15,659 nt of DNA. Source: Victivallales bacterium (GTDB taxonomy: Bacteria > Verrucomicrobiota > Lentisphaeria > Oligosphaerales > Oligosphaeraceae). Below the pieces are notes generated by a model. That model had not been told where the DNA came from. It searched no databases and was given only the letters and a program-made list of their open reading frames with translations. A program made the translations under genes and the position numbers. The stretch is from positions 1-15,659 of the forward strand of contig JAFYGL010000763.1 in the NCBI GenBank assembly GCA_017543165.1, given 5' to 3'. Shown here in pieces: positions 1-6,539 of this stretch (positions are counted from its first letter, which is position 1; every line of letters starts with the position of its first letter).

Positions 1-39
1 CCCTCTTTGTGTTAAGATTCTATGTACGGCAAGTTGCTC

Positions 40-60
40 CGCGCGGCCATTGGCCGCGCG
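40..60. repeat. perfect GC-rich palindrome (hairpin)
   Basis: CGCGCGGCC at 40-48 and its exact reverse complement at 52-60 flank the trinucleotide ATT, giving a 9-bp stem (10 bp if the A and T of the loop pair). There is no T-run on either side, so it does not look like a classical intrinsic terminator for the minus-strand gene that ends at 118. It may be another member of the small dispersed palindromes seen elsewhere in the window. Function unknown. Confidence 0.6.
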
Positions 61-102
61 TCAGGACGAGATGTTTCCATAAGGTATTTGCCTTGCATAT
101 CT

Positions 103-118
103 AGGCGTCGTGACGCCT
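103..118 (-). other. hairpin overlapping the stop codon of the mutarotase-like gene
   Basis: On the minus strand AGGCGT, loop CACG, ACGCCT form a 6-bp stem with a tetraloop that begins within the TAA stop of the gene. The 3' flank (AGATATGC) lacks a U-tract, so it is a poor Rho-independent terminator. It could still act as a 3' mRNA-stabilising hairpin. Seen in sequence; the role is inference. Confidence 0.4.
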
Positions 119-1266
119 TATGCCAGGTATTCCCAGTCCACCTTGGCTGTGACGGCGTTGCCTGCCTCGTCGGTGAATGTGACTTGGCCCTTGGCGAAGT
201 CCGCGGATTTGACCTTGCCGAAGTTGGCTGGTATTCTGACTACGCCCTGGATGTGGCGCACCGTGAATGGCTTGTCCGCCTGGAATGTGCCGCAGGTCTT
301 CCAGCCCTTCTTGGTGAGTTCGTTTTCCTCGATGGAGGGCTTCCATCCGTCAGCGAAGTATGAGCATGTCTCCTCGATGGCGAAGCATCGTGCGAGGCCG
401 TTCCACGGGAATTCATAGCGTCCTGAGTTGGACACCCAGATTGTGGTGGATGGCAGTTCGTCCGCATTCTTCAGCGAGTAGTAGAGATAGCCGTTGTCAG
501 GATATGCGGCGCATGCCCATGCTGGCTTGTCTGCGGGCTTCTTCAGCAGCGCGAAAAGGTCGGCATAGCCCACTGGTGTGGGATATGTGGAGAAGTCGCA
601 GGTGTCGGGCTTCTTGAAGATGGTTGGAATTGCCTCCACCTTGTCGAATACCGCGCCTGAAGCGAGATACTGGTATTCCCAGCCTTCTGGGTTTGAGAAA
701 AGCGAGGTTGGCGTCATGCCCAAGTCAAACTTGCCGCAGGAGAAGTACATCTTTTCGCTGGGTTCTGGCATGCGCAGGATGGTATGGTGCCCGTATGGCA
801 TTTTGCCGTCAAGACCAGTGACAGTGTGTTTCACGTAGAGGACGGACTGCCCCTCGTGCATTTCAAAGTGCTTCACCACGTGTGCGGGGCGTATTTTGCC
901 GTCCAGTTCAAACTCGAAGATTGCCTTGCCGTCTTCTTCAGCGGCCTTGGTCTGTTTCCAGTTGCATGCGCTTGTTTCGCCGTGGCACTGGTACTGTGCG
1001 CCGTCCACAGGGTCCGCATTGCCGCCAAAGGGGAGGCAGAAGAAGTCGCCGCGGAGGTATTGGAGCAGAGGTATGCTTGAGAGGTCCGCCTTCTCATCCT
1101 GCCAGAGGTTGAGGAAATATGGCTGTATCGGCTTGTCCGAGCCAGCGAAGAATGTGACTGGGGCATGCTGCCCGCCCAGTTCTGTGATGAAAAGTTCTAT
1201 GTCCCCAGCGTTCAGCTGCCAGCCAGCCGCATTGTGGTTTTCGCTCCTTTTGATTGTCGCCTTCAT
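118..1266 (-). CDS. galactose mutarotase-like / aldose 1-epimerase superfamily protein
   Basis: A 382-residue cytoplasmic protein with no signal peptide. The fold family interconverts sugar anomers or binds carbohydrate in a beta-sandwich. Residues 71-103 (RGDFFCLPFGGNADP, then HGE at 95-97 and W103) resemble the substrate-binding segment of aldose epimerases. A second histidine pair lies in YGHH (158-161), and E298/E299 in the C-terminal FAIEE resemble the catalytic glutamate region. The start is supported by an AGGAG at 1274-1278 (complement), 7 nt from ATG. It is transcribed away from the rest of the window and stands alone here, so the substrate cannot be inferred from neighbours. At 382 aa it is longer than typical GalM (about 340), so it probably belongs to a divergent, uncharacterised subgroup. 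Superfamily fairly sure; exact reaction unknown. Confidence 0.72.
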   Translation of the reverse strand: MKATIKRSENHNAAGWQLNAGDIELFITELGGQHAPVTFFAGSDKPIQPYFLNLWQDEKADLSSIPLLQYLRGDFFCLPFGGNADPVDGAQYQCHGETSACNWKQTKAAEEDGKAIFEFELDGKIRPAHVVKHFEMHEGQSVLYVKHTVTGLDGKMPYGHHTILRMPEPSEKMYFSCGKFDLGMTPTSLFSNPEGWEYQYLASGAVFDKVEAIPTIFKKPDTCDFSTYPTPVGYADLFALLKKPADKPAWACAAYPDNGYLYYSLKNADELPSTTIWVSNSGRYEFPWNGLARCFAIEETCSYFADGWKPSIEENELTKKGWKTCGTFQADKPFTVRHIQGVVRIPANFGKVKSADFAKGQVTFTDEAGNAVTAKVDWEYLA

Positions 1267-1325
1267 TTGTTTGCTCCTGTGTTTTTAGTTTTAGGTAAGC
1301 CTGTCTTGAAAAAACAAACAGTGGT

Positions 1326-1353
1326 AAGATAACTTCCCACTTGGCACAATCAA
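1326..1353 (-). promoter_or_regulatory. candidate sigma70-type promoter for the mutarotase-like gene
   Basis: Reading the minus strand, TTGATT (1348-1353) and TATCTT (1326-1331) are separated by 16 nt, about 60 nt upstream of the start codon. Each box matches 4 of 6 consensus positions. Only moderate support, because the region is AT-rich. Confidence 0.33.
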
Positions 1354-1399
1354 ATTTTTCTGGGTGAAAAATGACGCCATTTTCCATTAGAGCGGCAAT

Positions 1400-1557
1400 A
1401 GTTCACCTCCCTCTTGCAGCAGTGATGAAGGGACGAAGGGACGAGAGACGAAATATGCAAAGAAAACAATGCTTGTTACTTTCGTCCCTTCGTCACTTCG
1501 TCCTTTCGTCCTTTCGTCCCTTCGTCCCTTCGTCCCTTCGTCCCTTCGTCCCTGTAA
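1400..1557. repeat. hairpin element of GGGACGAA/TTCGTCCC units, copy 1
   Basis: A short 5' arm of GGGACGAA units (1427-1452) is followed by a spacer containing AAAACAATGCTTGTTA (1463-1478). A longer 3' arm of TTCGTCCC-type units (1480-1553) then follows, mostly with 8-nt period and a few 9-nt units. The core itself is a dyad, AACAA-TGC-TTGTT, and would form the tip of one long hairpin. The ends are imperfect inverted repeats (TTGCA at 1414-1418, TGTAA at 1553-1557). The same core and a similar end (AGTT..AC..TCCCT..TTGCA, starting at 1400) occur in reverse orientation in copy 2 (6306-6431). It looks like a dispersed non-coding element; no transposase is present. Confidence 0.8.
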
Positions 1558-1614
1558 GGGGGGGGGAATAATCGTTTACCAGGGACAGAGCCAAAATTTA
1601 AGGCTTAATAGCAT

Positions 1615-1642
1615 TTGTAATTATTCTTCATACAAATATAAT
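1615..1642 (+). promoter_or_regulatory. candidate sigma70-type promoter for the envelope module
   Basis: TTGTAA (1615-1620) and a perfect TATAAT (1637-1642) are 16 nt apart, about 95 nt upstream of the YcfL-like start. It is the best promoter-like sequence before the five-gene plus-strand group. It lies just downstream of the repeat element and G-run, so repeat-length changes would alter its upstream context. Confidence 0.45.
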
Positions 1643-1736
1643 AATGCACTTGCATGATTGGCTTTGGTATATACTACCCCATCCGAAAACAAGTGAATGT
1701 CACAATCATTGTCAAATAACAAAAAGTGAGGTGTTT

Positions 1737-2120
1737 ATGAAAAAGTTGTATTTTTTGGCTGCTGCGGCGCTGATGTTTCTGGGCATTGGCTGTGTGCACA
1801 ATCCTGTTCCGCCCATTGACGCGCGGGTGACGCTTGCGCCAGGGCTTGGCTCAAGCATCCACGTGACCAGTGTGCGCTGCACGCGGAACCAGGCAGGCTA
1901 CTGCCTGTTCCAGGCGAATGTGGTTAACAATTCCAGGAAAATGGCGCGGGTGGAATACAAGGTGCAGTGGCTGGATGAAACGGGGATGGAGATAGAATCC
2001 GTGACCAGCACATGGCAGAACGTGGCTGTCCAGCCAGGAGAAATCAAGGGGCTTGGCGCGGTTGCGGCAGGAAAGGAGGCCGTGGATTTCAGGTTCTATG
2101 TAAGGCCGTTTAGGCGTTGA
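1737..2120 (+). CDS. YcfL-family (DUF1425) lipoprotein
   Basis: A 127-residue predicted lipoprotein. The signal peptide has a lipobox ending in GIGC, with lipidated Cys19. The mature part (residues about 35-125) is a small beta-rich domain with the pattern N-N-S-R-K-x-A-R-V-E-Y-K-V-Q-W-L-D and a later W-Q-N-V-A-V-Q-P-G-E, typical of YcfL. YcfL is usually encoded beside lpoB, and here it precedes an LpoB-like gene by 23 nt, which supports both calls. An upstream in-frame start is possible, but ATG 1737 gives a proper signal peptide and has a GAGGTG just upstream (1728-1733). It is presumably in the outer membrane. YcfL's own function is not established; a role with the neighbouring lipoprotein is inference from linkage. 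Confidence 0.8.
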   Translation: MKKLYFLAAAALMFLGIGCVHNPVPPIDARVTLAPGLGSSIHVTSVRCTRNQAGYCLFQANVVNNSRKMARVEYKVQWLDETGMEIESVTSTWQNVAVQPGEIKGLGAVAAGKEAVDFRFYVRPFRR

Positions 2121-2127
2121 TTGCAAC

Positions 2128-2136
2128 AAGGAGGAG
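2128..2136 (+). promoter_or_regulatory. strong ribosome-binding site for the LpoB-like gene
   Basis: AAGGAGGAG ends 7 nt before ATG 2144. It decides the start over an in-frame upstream TTG (2117) that would overlap the YcfL-like gene and spoil the signal peptide. Confidence 0.8.
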
Positions 2137-2143
2137 AATCACC

Positions 2144-2701
2144 ATGCATAAAAAGATTTATATGATTTTTGCCGCTCTTTTAGTATTGGTCCTGTCGGGA
2201 TGTACTACGCCCGGGACTACGATTCTGGCCTCTGGCGAGACTGCCAAAACCGTGGCGGGCATCAATATGGATGATGTGGACTATGCTGTGGCGCAGGCAA
2301 TCCAGTCTCTTTTGAAATATGACCGTATAAAACTGCTGCCTGGCGGCACTAGGGCGGTCACCGTGGTGCCGAATACAATAATCGACACCACGGGACGCGG
2401 CAATGGCGCGGATGCCCTTTCGGATGAAATCACCGTGAGACTTCAGTCTGAACTTACGAACTGCGGCAAAATACTGGTTTACGATCCAGAGGCTGCGCAG
2501 TATGCGACACAGGCACCTGAAGTGCAGTATGTGCTGGCAAGCATTCTGCGCTCCAGGAATGTCACACAGGACAATGGTCTGGTACAGATTGAGTATTCCC
2601 TTAACCTGAAGTTGATTGACAAGGCAAGCGGGACACAGTATTGGCAGAAGAGCGTTCCTATCCGCAAGGTAACCACAAGAAGCAGGGCATTGAGCAATTG
2701 A
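2144..2701 (+). CDS. LpoB-like penicillin-binding-protein activator lipoprotein
   Basis: A 185-residue lipoprotein with a signal peptide and lipobox LSGC (Cys20). The mature domain carries DVDYAVAQAIQSLL (residues about 44-57), a V-x-N-x-I-I-D-T-T-G-R-G strand-turn, then SDEITVRLQSEL and a C-terminal Y-S-L-N-L-K-L-I-D-x-A-S-G-T-Q-Y-W block. Together these are the TolB-N-like core of LpoB. In E. coli LpoB sits in the outer membrane and reaches through peptidoglycan to stimulate PBP1b. Here the disordered linker between Cys20 and the domain is very short compared with E. coli LpoB, so any reach across the periplasm would differ. No PBP gene is nearby. The frame stays open for 21 codons past the TGA at 2699-2701, so the C-terminus may be nonsense-shortened. 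Confidence 0.78.
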   Translation: MHKKIYMIFAALLVLVLSGCTTPGTTILASGETAKTVAGINMDDVDYAVAQAIQSLLKYDRIKLLPGGTRAVTVVPNTIIDTTGRGNGADALSDEITVRLQSELTNCGKILVYDPEAAQYATQAPEVQYVLASILRSRNVTQDNGLVQIEYSLNLKLIDKASGTQYWQKSVPIRKVTTRSRALSN

Positions 2702-2794
2702 GAGCCAGCCGCTCCAGTGCAGAAGGAGGATTCTGGCATCCGCAAGGGACGCGTGTACGACTTCTGATTCAATCTACTAATGGGAGACATGGAT

Positions 2795-4081
2795 ATGAAA
2801 ACATGTAAAATGACATTTTTGCTGGCAATCCTGCTGGGCGGTTTTCTTCTGGCGGAAAGCAACATAGTCACAAAGCAGGTCACAGGCACTGGCCGCAGCT
2901 TCAAGGCCGCCCTGCACGAGGCGCTCATAATGGCCGTGGAACAGAACTGCGGCATGACCATCGACGCCACACAGCACACGATGCTGAATGAAAGCGAAGT
3001 CAGCATTTCCAACTCCAAACTTGGCGAGGAGGACAAACTGCGCATTTCCGACATGGTCAGGGCCGATATGAAGAAGTGGTGCAAGGGGCGCATTGCAGGC
3101 TACACCGTTCTTTCGGACAACTATGACGAGAAGACGCAGCAGTACACTGTGCAGCTTGATGTGCAGATGTACGGGCGCTACATTGTCGGCAACGACCCAA
3201 ATATACTGAGGCGCATGGTAGTGGCCCCCTTCGGGAGCAATGTCTCCAGCATCTCATTCATGGGGGTGCAGTCCTCCACGGCGCCCTGGATAGAGAAACT
3301 GGCGGAGAAACTGAATGTGCATCTCACCCAGACCAGGAAGTTCACCATGCTGGACAGGACATTTGACACCGAGATGAAGAACGAGCTTGACCGCGCCAAT
3401 GACGTCAATGCCTCCGCCTCTGATTTTGCCGTGCGCCTGAATCAGAAGCTGGCGACAGATTATCTTGTGGTCGGCAAGGTTAGTTTCAGGAACGTGGGCC
3501 AGCTTCAGCTTGACCCGTACACCAGGCAGCATCTTCCAAACCAGGATTTGACAATGGCTGAAATCAACTACCGTGTCCTGCTGGCGGCAACTGGACAGCT
3601 TAAATGGACAAATAGCTTCAAGGTGAATGCCATGAGCGCAATCAGTTCCGCGACGGGTTCCTTGTCGATTGAGGATATACTGTCGGATACAGCCGAACTT
3701 GCCGCAACGCAGATTTCAGATGAAATACTTTCCTCGATACTTCCATTTGAAGTAGTGGCGGTGACGGCGGGCAACACCATTGTCATTGGCGAGGGCGGCA
3801 AATCCCTTGCAGTGGGTGAACAGCTTGTTGTTTACAAATTGGGCAAGGTGCCCACCGACACAAGGACTGGCGCGCCATTGGACGAAATAGAGGAAGAGGT
3901 GGGCCTTGTGGAAATCACACGCGTGACAGAGAAGCAGAGCTACGCAAAGTTGCTCAACGGCAAGGCAAGAGTGGGCTACCGCCTTCGCAGGCCAGCGCAG
4001 GCAAAGCAGGAGTTCGCACCTGTTCAAGTTCCAACGACCCTGCAGAACAATGCCAACGGCAGCGTGGTCGCACCGTTCTGA
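2795..4081 (+). CDS. CsgG/FlgT-like exported envelope protein
   Basis: A 428-residue exported protein with a Sec-type signal peptide (residues 1-21, no lipobox). Three parts can be seen. An N-terminal LPP20/FlgT-N-like domain (about 25-130) has V-x-G-x-G-R-S-x-x-A-A-L-x-E-A-L. A CsgG-like middle (about 138-315) runs from RRMVVAPFGS through the helix W-I-E-K-L-A-E-K-L to F-T-M-L-D-R and DYLVVGKV. A C-terminal SH3-like portion (about 318-395) has I-V-I-x-E-G-G-K-S-L-A-V-G-E-Q-L. This order matches FlgT, yet no flagellar gene is present, so a general envelope or cell-surface role is more likely. ATG 2795 is chosen because GGGAG (2782-2786) sits 8 nt upstream; ATG 2780 and 2789 are alternatives. 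It follows the LpoB-like gene by 93 nt. Confidence 0.7.
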   Translation: MKTCKMTFLLAILLGGFLLAESNIVTKQVTGTGRSFKAALHEALIMAVEQNCGMTIDATQHTMLNESEVSISNSKLGEEDKLRISDMVRADMKKWCKGRIAGYTVLSDNYDEKTQQYTVQLDVQMYGRYIVGNDPNILRRMVVAPFGSNVSSISFMGVQSSTAPWIEKLAEKLNVHLTQTRKFTMLDRTFDTEMKNELDRANDVNASASDFAVRLNQKLATDYLVVGKVSFRNVGQLQLDPYTRQHLPNQDLTMAEINYRVLLAATGQLKWTNSFKVNAMSAISSATGSLSIEDILSDTAELAATQISDEILSSILPFEVVAVTAGNTIVIGEGGKSLAVGEQLVVYKLGKVPTDTRTGAPLDEIEEEVGLVEITRVTEKQSYAKLLNGKARVGYRLRRPAQAKQEFAPVQVPTTLQNNANGSVVAPF

Positions 4082-4094
4082 CAATTTTGTTGGC

Positions 4095-4149
4095 GTGGGT
4101 AGCCAGCGCGTCCCGCGCTGGGGTTGTGGGTAGCCAACCGTACAGGTTG
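4095..4149. repeat. two GTGGGTAGCCA units with hairpins
   Basis: GTGGGTAGCCA occurs twice (4095-4105 and 4126-4136), 31 nt apart. Each copy leads into a stem-loop: CCAGCGCG-TCC-CGCGCTGG (4103-4121, perfect 8 bp) and CAACC-GTACA-GGTTG (4135-4149). It fills the gap between the CsgG-like and surface-repeat genes. No T-run follows, so it is not an obvious terminator; it more likely belongs to a dispersed intergenic repeat family. Confidence 0.65.
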
Positions 4150-4182
4150 AAAAGTTTCAAATCAAACTGTGAGAAGAAGATT

Positions 4183-4848
4183 ATGTTCAGGAAATGCATT
4201 TTTACTGTTTTATGTGTCTGCGGCATTCTGGCAGCGCAGCCAGTTTCACTTCAACTGGGCGGTGGCGTGGCTAATGAAGGTGTCGCGCCTGGCAAACCAG
4301 ACACTCGCATAGACTACTCCCCAAGAAGTGACGAAAATGGCTATGGCTACCGCGGATATACTGTCCCTGTGGGATTTACATTTCTTCCCTGGGCAGTGCC
4401 AAACCAGGAGAGCTATGCGAATGGCCTGCGTCTGAACTTTGGATGGGGCGGCTATAAGGAAACTAAAGGACTGGATCTGGGGCTTTTCTCGGCGGGAGAG
4501 GAGCATGGCATTCTGGGAATAAACGTGTTTGGGCACTACAGCGAGAACAATGCGCACGGCTGCGAAATCGGACTGGTGAACGTGACAGGCGACACCATGA
4601 CTGGTCTGCAAGTGGGTCTGGTCGATTATGCCGATGCCCTGTATGGCGGTCAAATAGGATTGATCAACATCAGCGAGAACAATTCGTACGGCTGCGAAAT
4701 CGGGCTGGCGAACGTGACAGGCGGCACCATGGTTGGTCTTCAGTTGGGGCTGGTCAATTATGCCGACACTCTGTACGGTGTGCAAATAGGATTGATCAAC
4801 ATCGCAAGAACGCAATGGTGCGTTCCAATTATAAATATTTGCTGGTAA
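4183..4848 (+). CDS. LA_2272-type surface-repeat protein
   Basis: A 221-residue protein with a Sec signal peptide (about residues 1-18). It ends in repeats of the LA_2272/VC2662 surface-repeat type, in which short G-x-Q-x-G-L-x-N strands recur every 14-16 residues. Two tandem 44-residue units (4540-4671 and 4672-4803) are followed by a terminal V-P-I-I-N-I-C-W that resembles the family's closing segment. The middle (about 55-110) has glycine- and aromatic-rich strands consistent with a beta-barrel or solenoid at the cell surface. ATG 4183 was chosen over an in-frame start in the upstream repeat because it gives a clean signal peptide; the purine-rich GAGAAGAAG before it is only a weak ribosome site. 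It ends 7 nt before the COG3014-type gene, indicating co-transcription. Function of the family is unknown. Confidence 0.72.
   Translation: MFRKCIFTVLCVCGILAAQPVSLQLGGGVANEGVAPGKPDTRIDYSPRSDENGYGYRGYTVPVGFTFLPWAVPNQESYANGLRLNFGWGGYKETKGLDLGLFSAGEEHGILGINVFGHYSENNAHGCEIGLVNVTGDTMTGLQVGLVDYADALYGGQIGLINISENNSYGCEIGLANVTGGTMVGLQLGLVNYADTLYGVQIGLINIARTQWCVPIINICW
4540..4803 (+). repeat. two tandem 132-bp coding repeats
   Basis: Two adjacent 132-nt units (4540-4671 and 4672-4803) encode 44-residue blocks that are identical at 35 of 44 positions by my reading. Both begin SENN and end IGLINI. The high nucleotide similarity suggests a fairly recent in-frame duplication inside the surface-repeat gene. 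Confidence 0.85.
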
Positions 4849-4855
4849 TGGCAAT

Positions 4856-6301
4856 ATGAAAAGAAGCACAGCAAGGTATTTATCGATTATTATCGTGTCC
4901 CTTGCTCTGGCAGGATGCGTGGTGCCCCAGAATGAATACAACAAGCGCATTGCCATCGGAGCATACGGCGAGGCCACCAAAATCGCGTTGAAGGAGGCGG
5001 AGAAGAGGAATGGCGATGAACTTCTTTGGCGCCTCCAGGCTGGTTCGGCGGCCTCATACGCAGGGGAAATGGAGGAAAGCATACGCCAGTTTGACCTGGC
5101 AGAGGACATATTCCTGAAAAACGACCAGAAATCTGTCTTTGACAAGGGCGCCAGCGCCACAGGAGCCATGCTTGTCAACGACCTGGTATTCGACTACAAT
5201 GGCATGGGGCTTGACCGCACTTTCTGCTGCCTGTACAAGGCAATAGACTTTGCGGCTCAAGGCAAAATGAACGCCGCCCGCACTGAATTGAATAGGGCGG
5301 CGCAGCATCAGGAAAACTGGGTATATGAAAGGAAAAAGGATGTGGAGGCCGCCTACAACAAACTGAACAAGGAAGGCAAGGCCGCCGCCAAGGAACAGAA
5401 AATTGACGGCATATACAGTCCACAGAAAGTTGAAGGCATAGCCTCAGACAGCCGCATGGTGGAACTGATTAAGGGACAGACTGGCATTGACTACAATGCT
5501 TGCGGCAACTTGGAACAACTCTCCGCCTTGAATTACACCAGTATCTACCTTGCGCATCTATGCGGAATTTTCCGCTGGCTGAACAAGGACGGCGGCAGAA
5601 ACTTCTTGAAGGATGCTGCCATGCTTGCACCCCAGAACCAGTTGCTGGCAGAGGACTTCGGCAATGCGAATGCGGGCATGGGTCCTGGCAAAAATGTATG
5701 GATATACGTGGAGGACGGCCTTTGCTGCTACAGGCAGCAATTCACTCTGGTTTTCCCCACGTATCTTCTGCCATTCAATGGAGTAGTTTTATTTCCCGCA
5801 TCGATTTCGCTTCCTTTGCTGAGGGAGCACCCGCCAGCTGCCGAACAGTATTATGTGGAAGCATCGGGCGACTCCCGTCAAATGCTGTTCCTGGAAAACA
5901 TAGACAGACTGGTTCGCACGGAATACGGCATTTTCATGCGTGGCGCCGTACCTCGCGAGATTACCCGCATAATCATGCGTGTGAGCAGCCAGGTTGCCTT
6001 GGAAATAGCGGCACGGAATACCCGTGATGAGAACACCAGGCTAGCTTTGTACCTTACACAACTGGGTATCGGCATATTTGGAATCGCCGTTTCGAAGGCG
6101 GACACACGCTCATGGCAGGCATTGCCCAAAAACATCCATGTGCAAAAAGTCCCCTGCCCTGCCGATGGGAAAATCCGCATAAAGGCTGGCAACATGCAGA
6201 CGGTTGAAGTGGAAGTGCCGCAAGAATGCCCCTCCGTCATTTGGATAAGGCGTCCAACTGCATTTGCCCCCCCCTGCGTAAAGGTCATAACCTTCAAGTA
6301 G
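4856..6301 (+). CDS. COG3014-type TPR lipoprotein
   Basis: A 481-residue predicted lipoprotein (lipobox LAGC, Cys21). After the anchor come helical, TPR-like pairs (about 28-190) with patterns such as L-L-W-R-L-Q-A-G-S-A-A and E-S-I-R-Q-F-D-L-A-E. They include D-Y-N-G-M-G-L-D-R-T-F-C-C-L-Y-K-A-I-D-F-A-A-Q-G, a segment characteristic of COG3014. A hydrophobic stretch follows (about 300-320, FTLVFPTYLLPFNGVVLFPA), and the C-terminal quarter is beta-rich. It is the last gene of the envelope module. COG3014 genes are, to my knowledge, often linked to lpoB/ycfL-like genes, which fits this order. It is probably periplasmic-facing in the outer membrane; no activity is known for the family. The start has no clear Shine-Dalgarno but is only 7 nt after the preceding stop. 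Confidence 0.7.
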   Translation: MKRSTARYLSIIIVSLALAGCVVPQNEYNKRIAIGAYGEATKIALKEAEKRNGDELLWRLQAGSAASYAGEMEESIRQFDLAEDIFLKNDQKSVFDKGASATGAMLVNDLVFDYNGMGLDRTFCCLYKAIDFAAQGKMNAARTELNRAAQHQENWVYERKKDVEAAYNKLNKEGKAAAKEQKIDGIYSPQKVEGIASDSRMVELIKGQTGIDYNACGNLEQLSALNYTSIYLAHLCGIFRWLNKDGGRNFLKDAAMLAPQNQLLAEDFGNANAGMGPGKNVWIYVEDGLCCYRQQFTLVFPTYLLPFNGVVLFPASISLPLLREHPPAAEQYYVEASGDSRQMLFLENIDRLVRTEYGIFMRGAVPREITRIIMRVSSQVALEIAARNTRDENTRLALYLTQLGIGIFGIAVSKADTRSWQALPKNIHVQKVPCPADGKIRIKAGNMQTVEVEVPQECPSVIWIRRPTAFAPPCVKVITFK

Positions 6302-6305
6302 GTGA

Positions 6306-6431
6306 TTGCAGGGACAAAAGGGACAAAAGGGACGAAAGGGACGAAGGAACGAAAATAACAAGCATTGTTTTCTTTTCATTTTTCGTCCCTTTCGTCCCTT
6401 TCGTCCCTTTCGTCCATGCAAGGGAGTAACT
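6306..6431. repeat. hairpin element of GGGACGAAA/TTTCGTCCC units, copy 2
   Basis: The 5' arm is GGGACAAAA twice, then GGGACGAAA-type units (6311-6353). The centre is TAACAAGCATTGTTTT (6356-6371), the exact reverse complement of the core of copy 1. The 3' arm is TTTCGTCCC units (6382-6415). Units here are 9 nt long rather than 8. The ends are inverted: TTGCAGGGAC (6306-6315) against GTCCATGCAA (6412-6421). The element starts 4 nt after the COG3014-type stop, so it may also act as a 3' hairpin for that mRNA. The rest of the gap to 6539 is AT-rich, with no promoter I can call confidently (a TTGGCA lies at 6493-6498). Confidence 0.82.
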
Positions 6432-6539
6432 GATTACAAAAGTTATGGGACAGCTGTAACAAAAACTGCCCCGTCAATTTGCAAAAGCGTATTTGGCAAT
6501 TACTCTATGGAGTTTTTATTCCAGACTGTTAAATAAATA

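Larger units (their letters stand above)
1267..1736. other. 470-bp divergent intergenic region
   Basis: I see no convincing gene here. It holds the minus-strand promoter candidate for the mutarotase-like gene (1326-1353), the hairpin element of GGGACGAA units (about 1400-1557), a run of nine G residues (1558-1566), and an AT-rich stretch with a TATAAT box (1637-1642) upstream of the YcfL-like gene. Open frames through the hairpin encode only low-complexity RPF/RKG-type peptides and are artefacts of the repeat. Confidence 0.6.

Noticed and set aside
1427..1553. Possible CRISPR array made of GTCCCTTC units
   Set aside because: Units are 8-9 nt with no spacers, the arms are inverted around a core, and no cas gene is present.
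1371..1657. Short plus-strand open frames through the first repeat element, encoding RPF/VPSSLR-type peptides
   Set aside because: They are translations of the TTCGTCCC units, with no ribosome site and no complex sequence.
1650..1675. Promoter from TTGCAT (1650-1655) and TATACT (1670-1675)
   Set aside because: The spacer is only 14 nt; the upstream TTGTAA-N16-TATAAT pair fits better.
4103..4121. Intrinsic terminator after the CsgG-like gene
   Set aside because: The stem is strong, but GGTTGTGGG follows with no T-run, and the unit is repeated, so a repeat element is the better reading.
4246..5178. A 310-residue minus-strand open frame
   Set aside because: Antisense to the surface-repeat and COG3014-type genes; its repeats mirror the coding repeats on the plus strand.
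6110..6536. Open frames on both strands through the second repeat element, encoding GRKGRK or PFRPFRPF peptides
   Set aside because: Artefacts of the 9-nt period, which keeps frames free of stops; they overlap the end of the COG3014-type gene.
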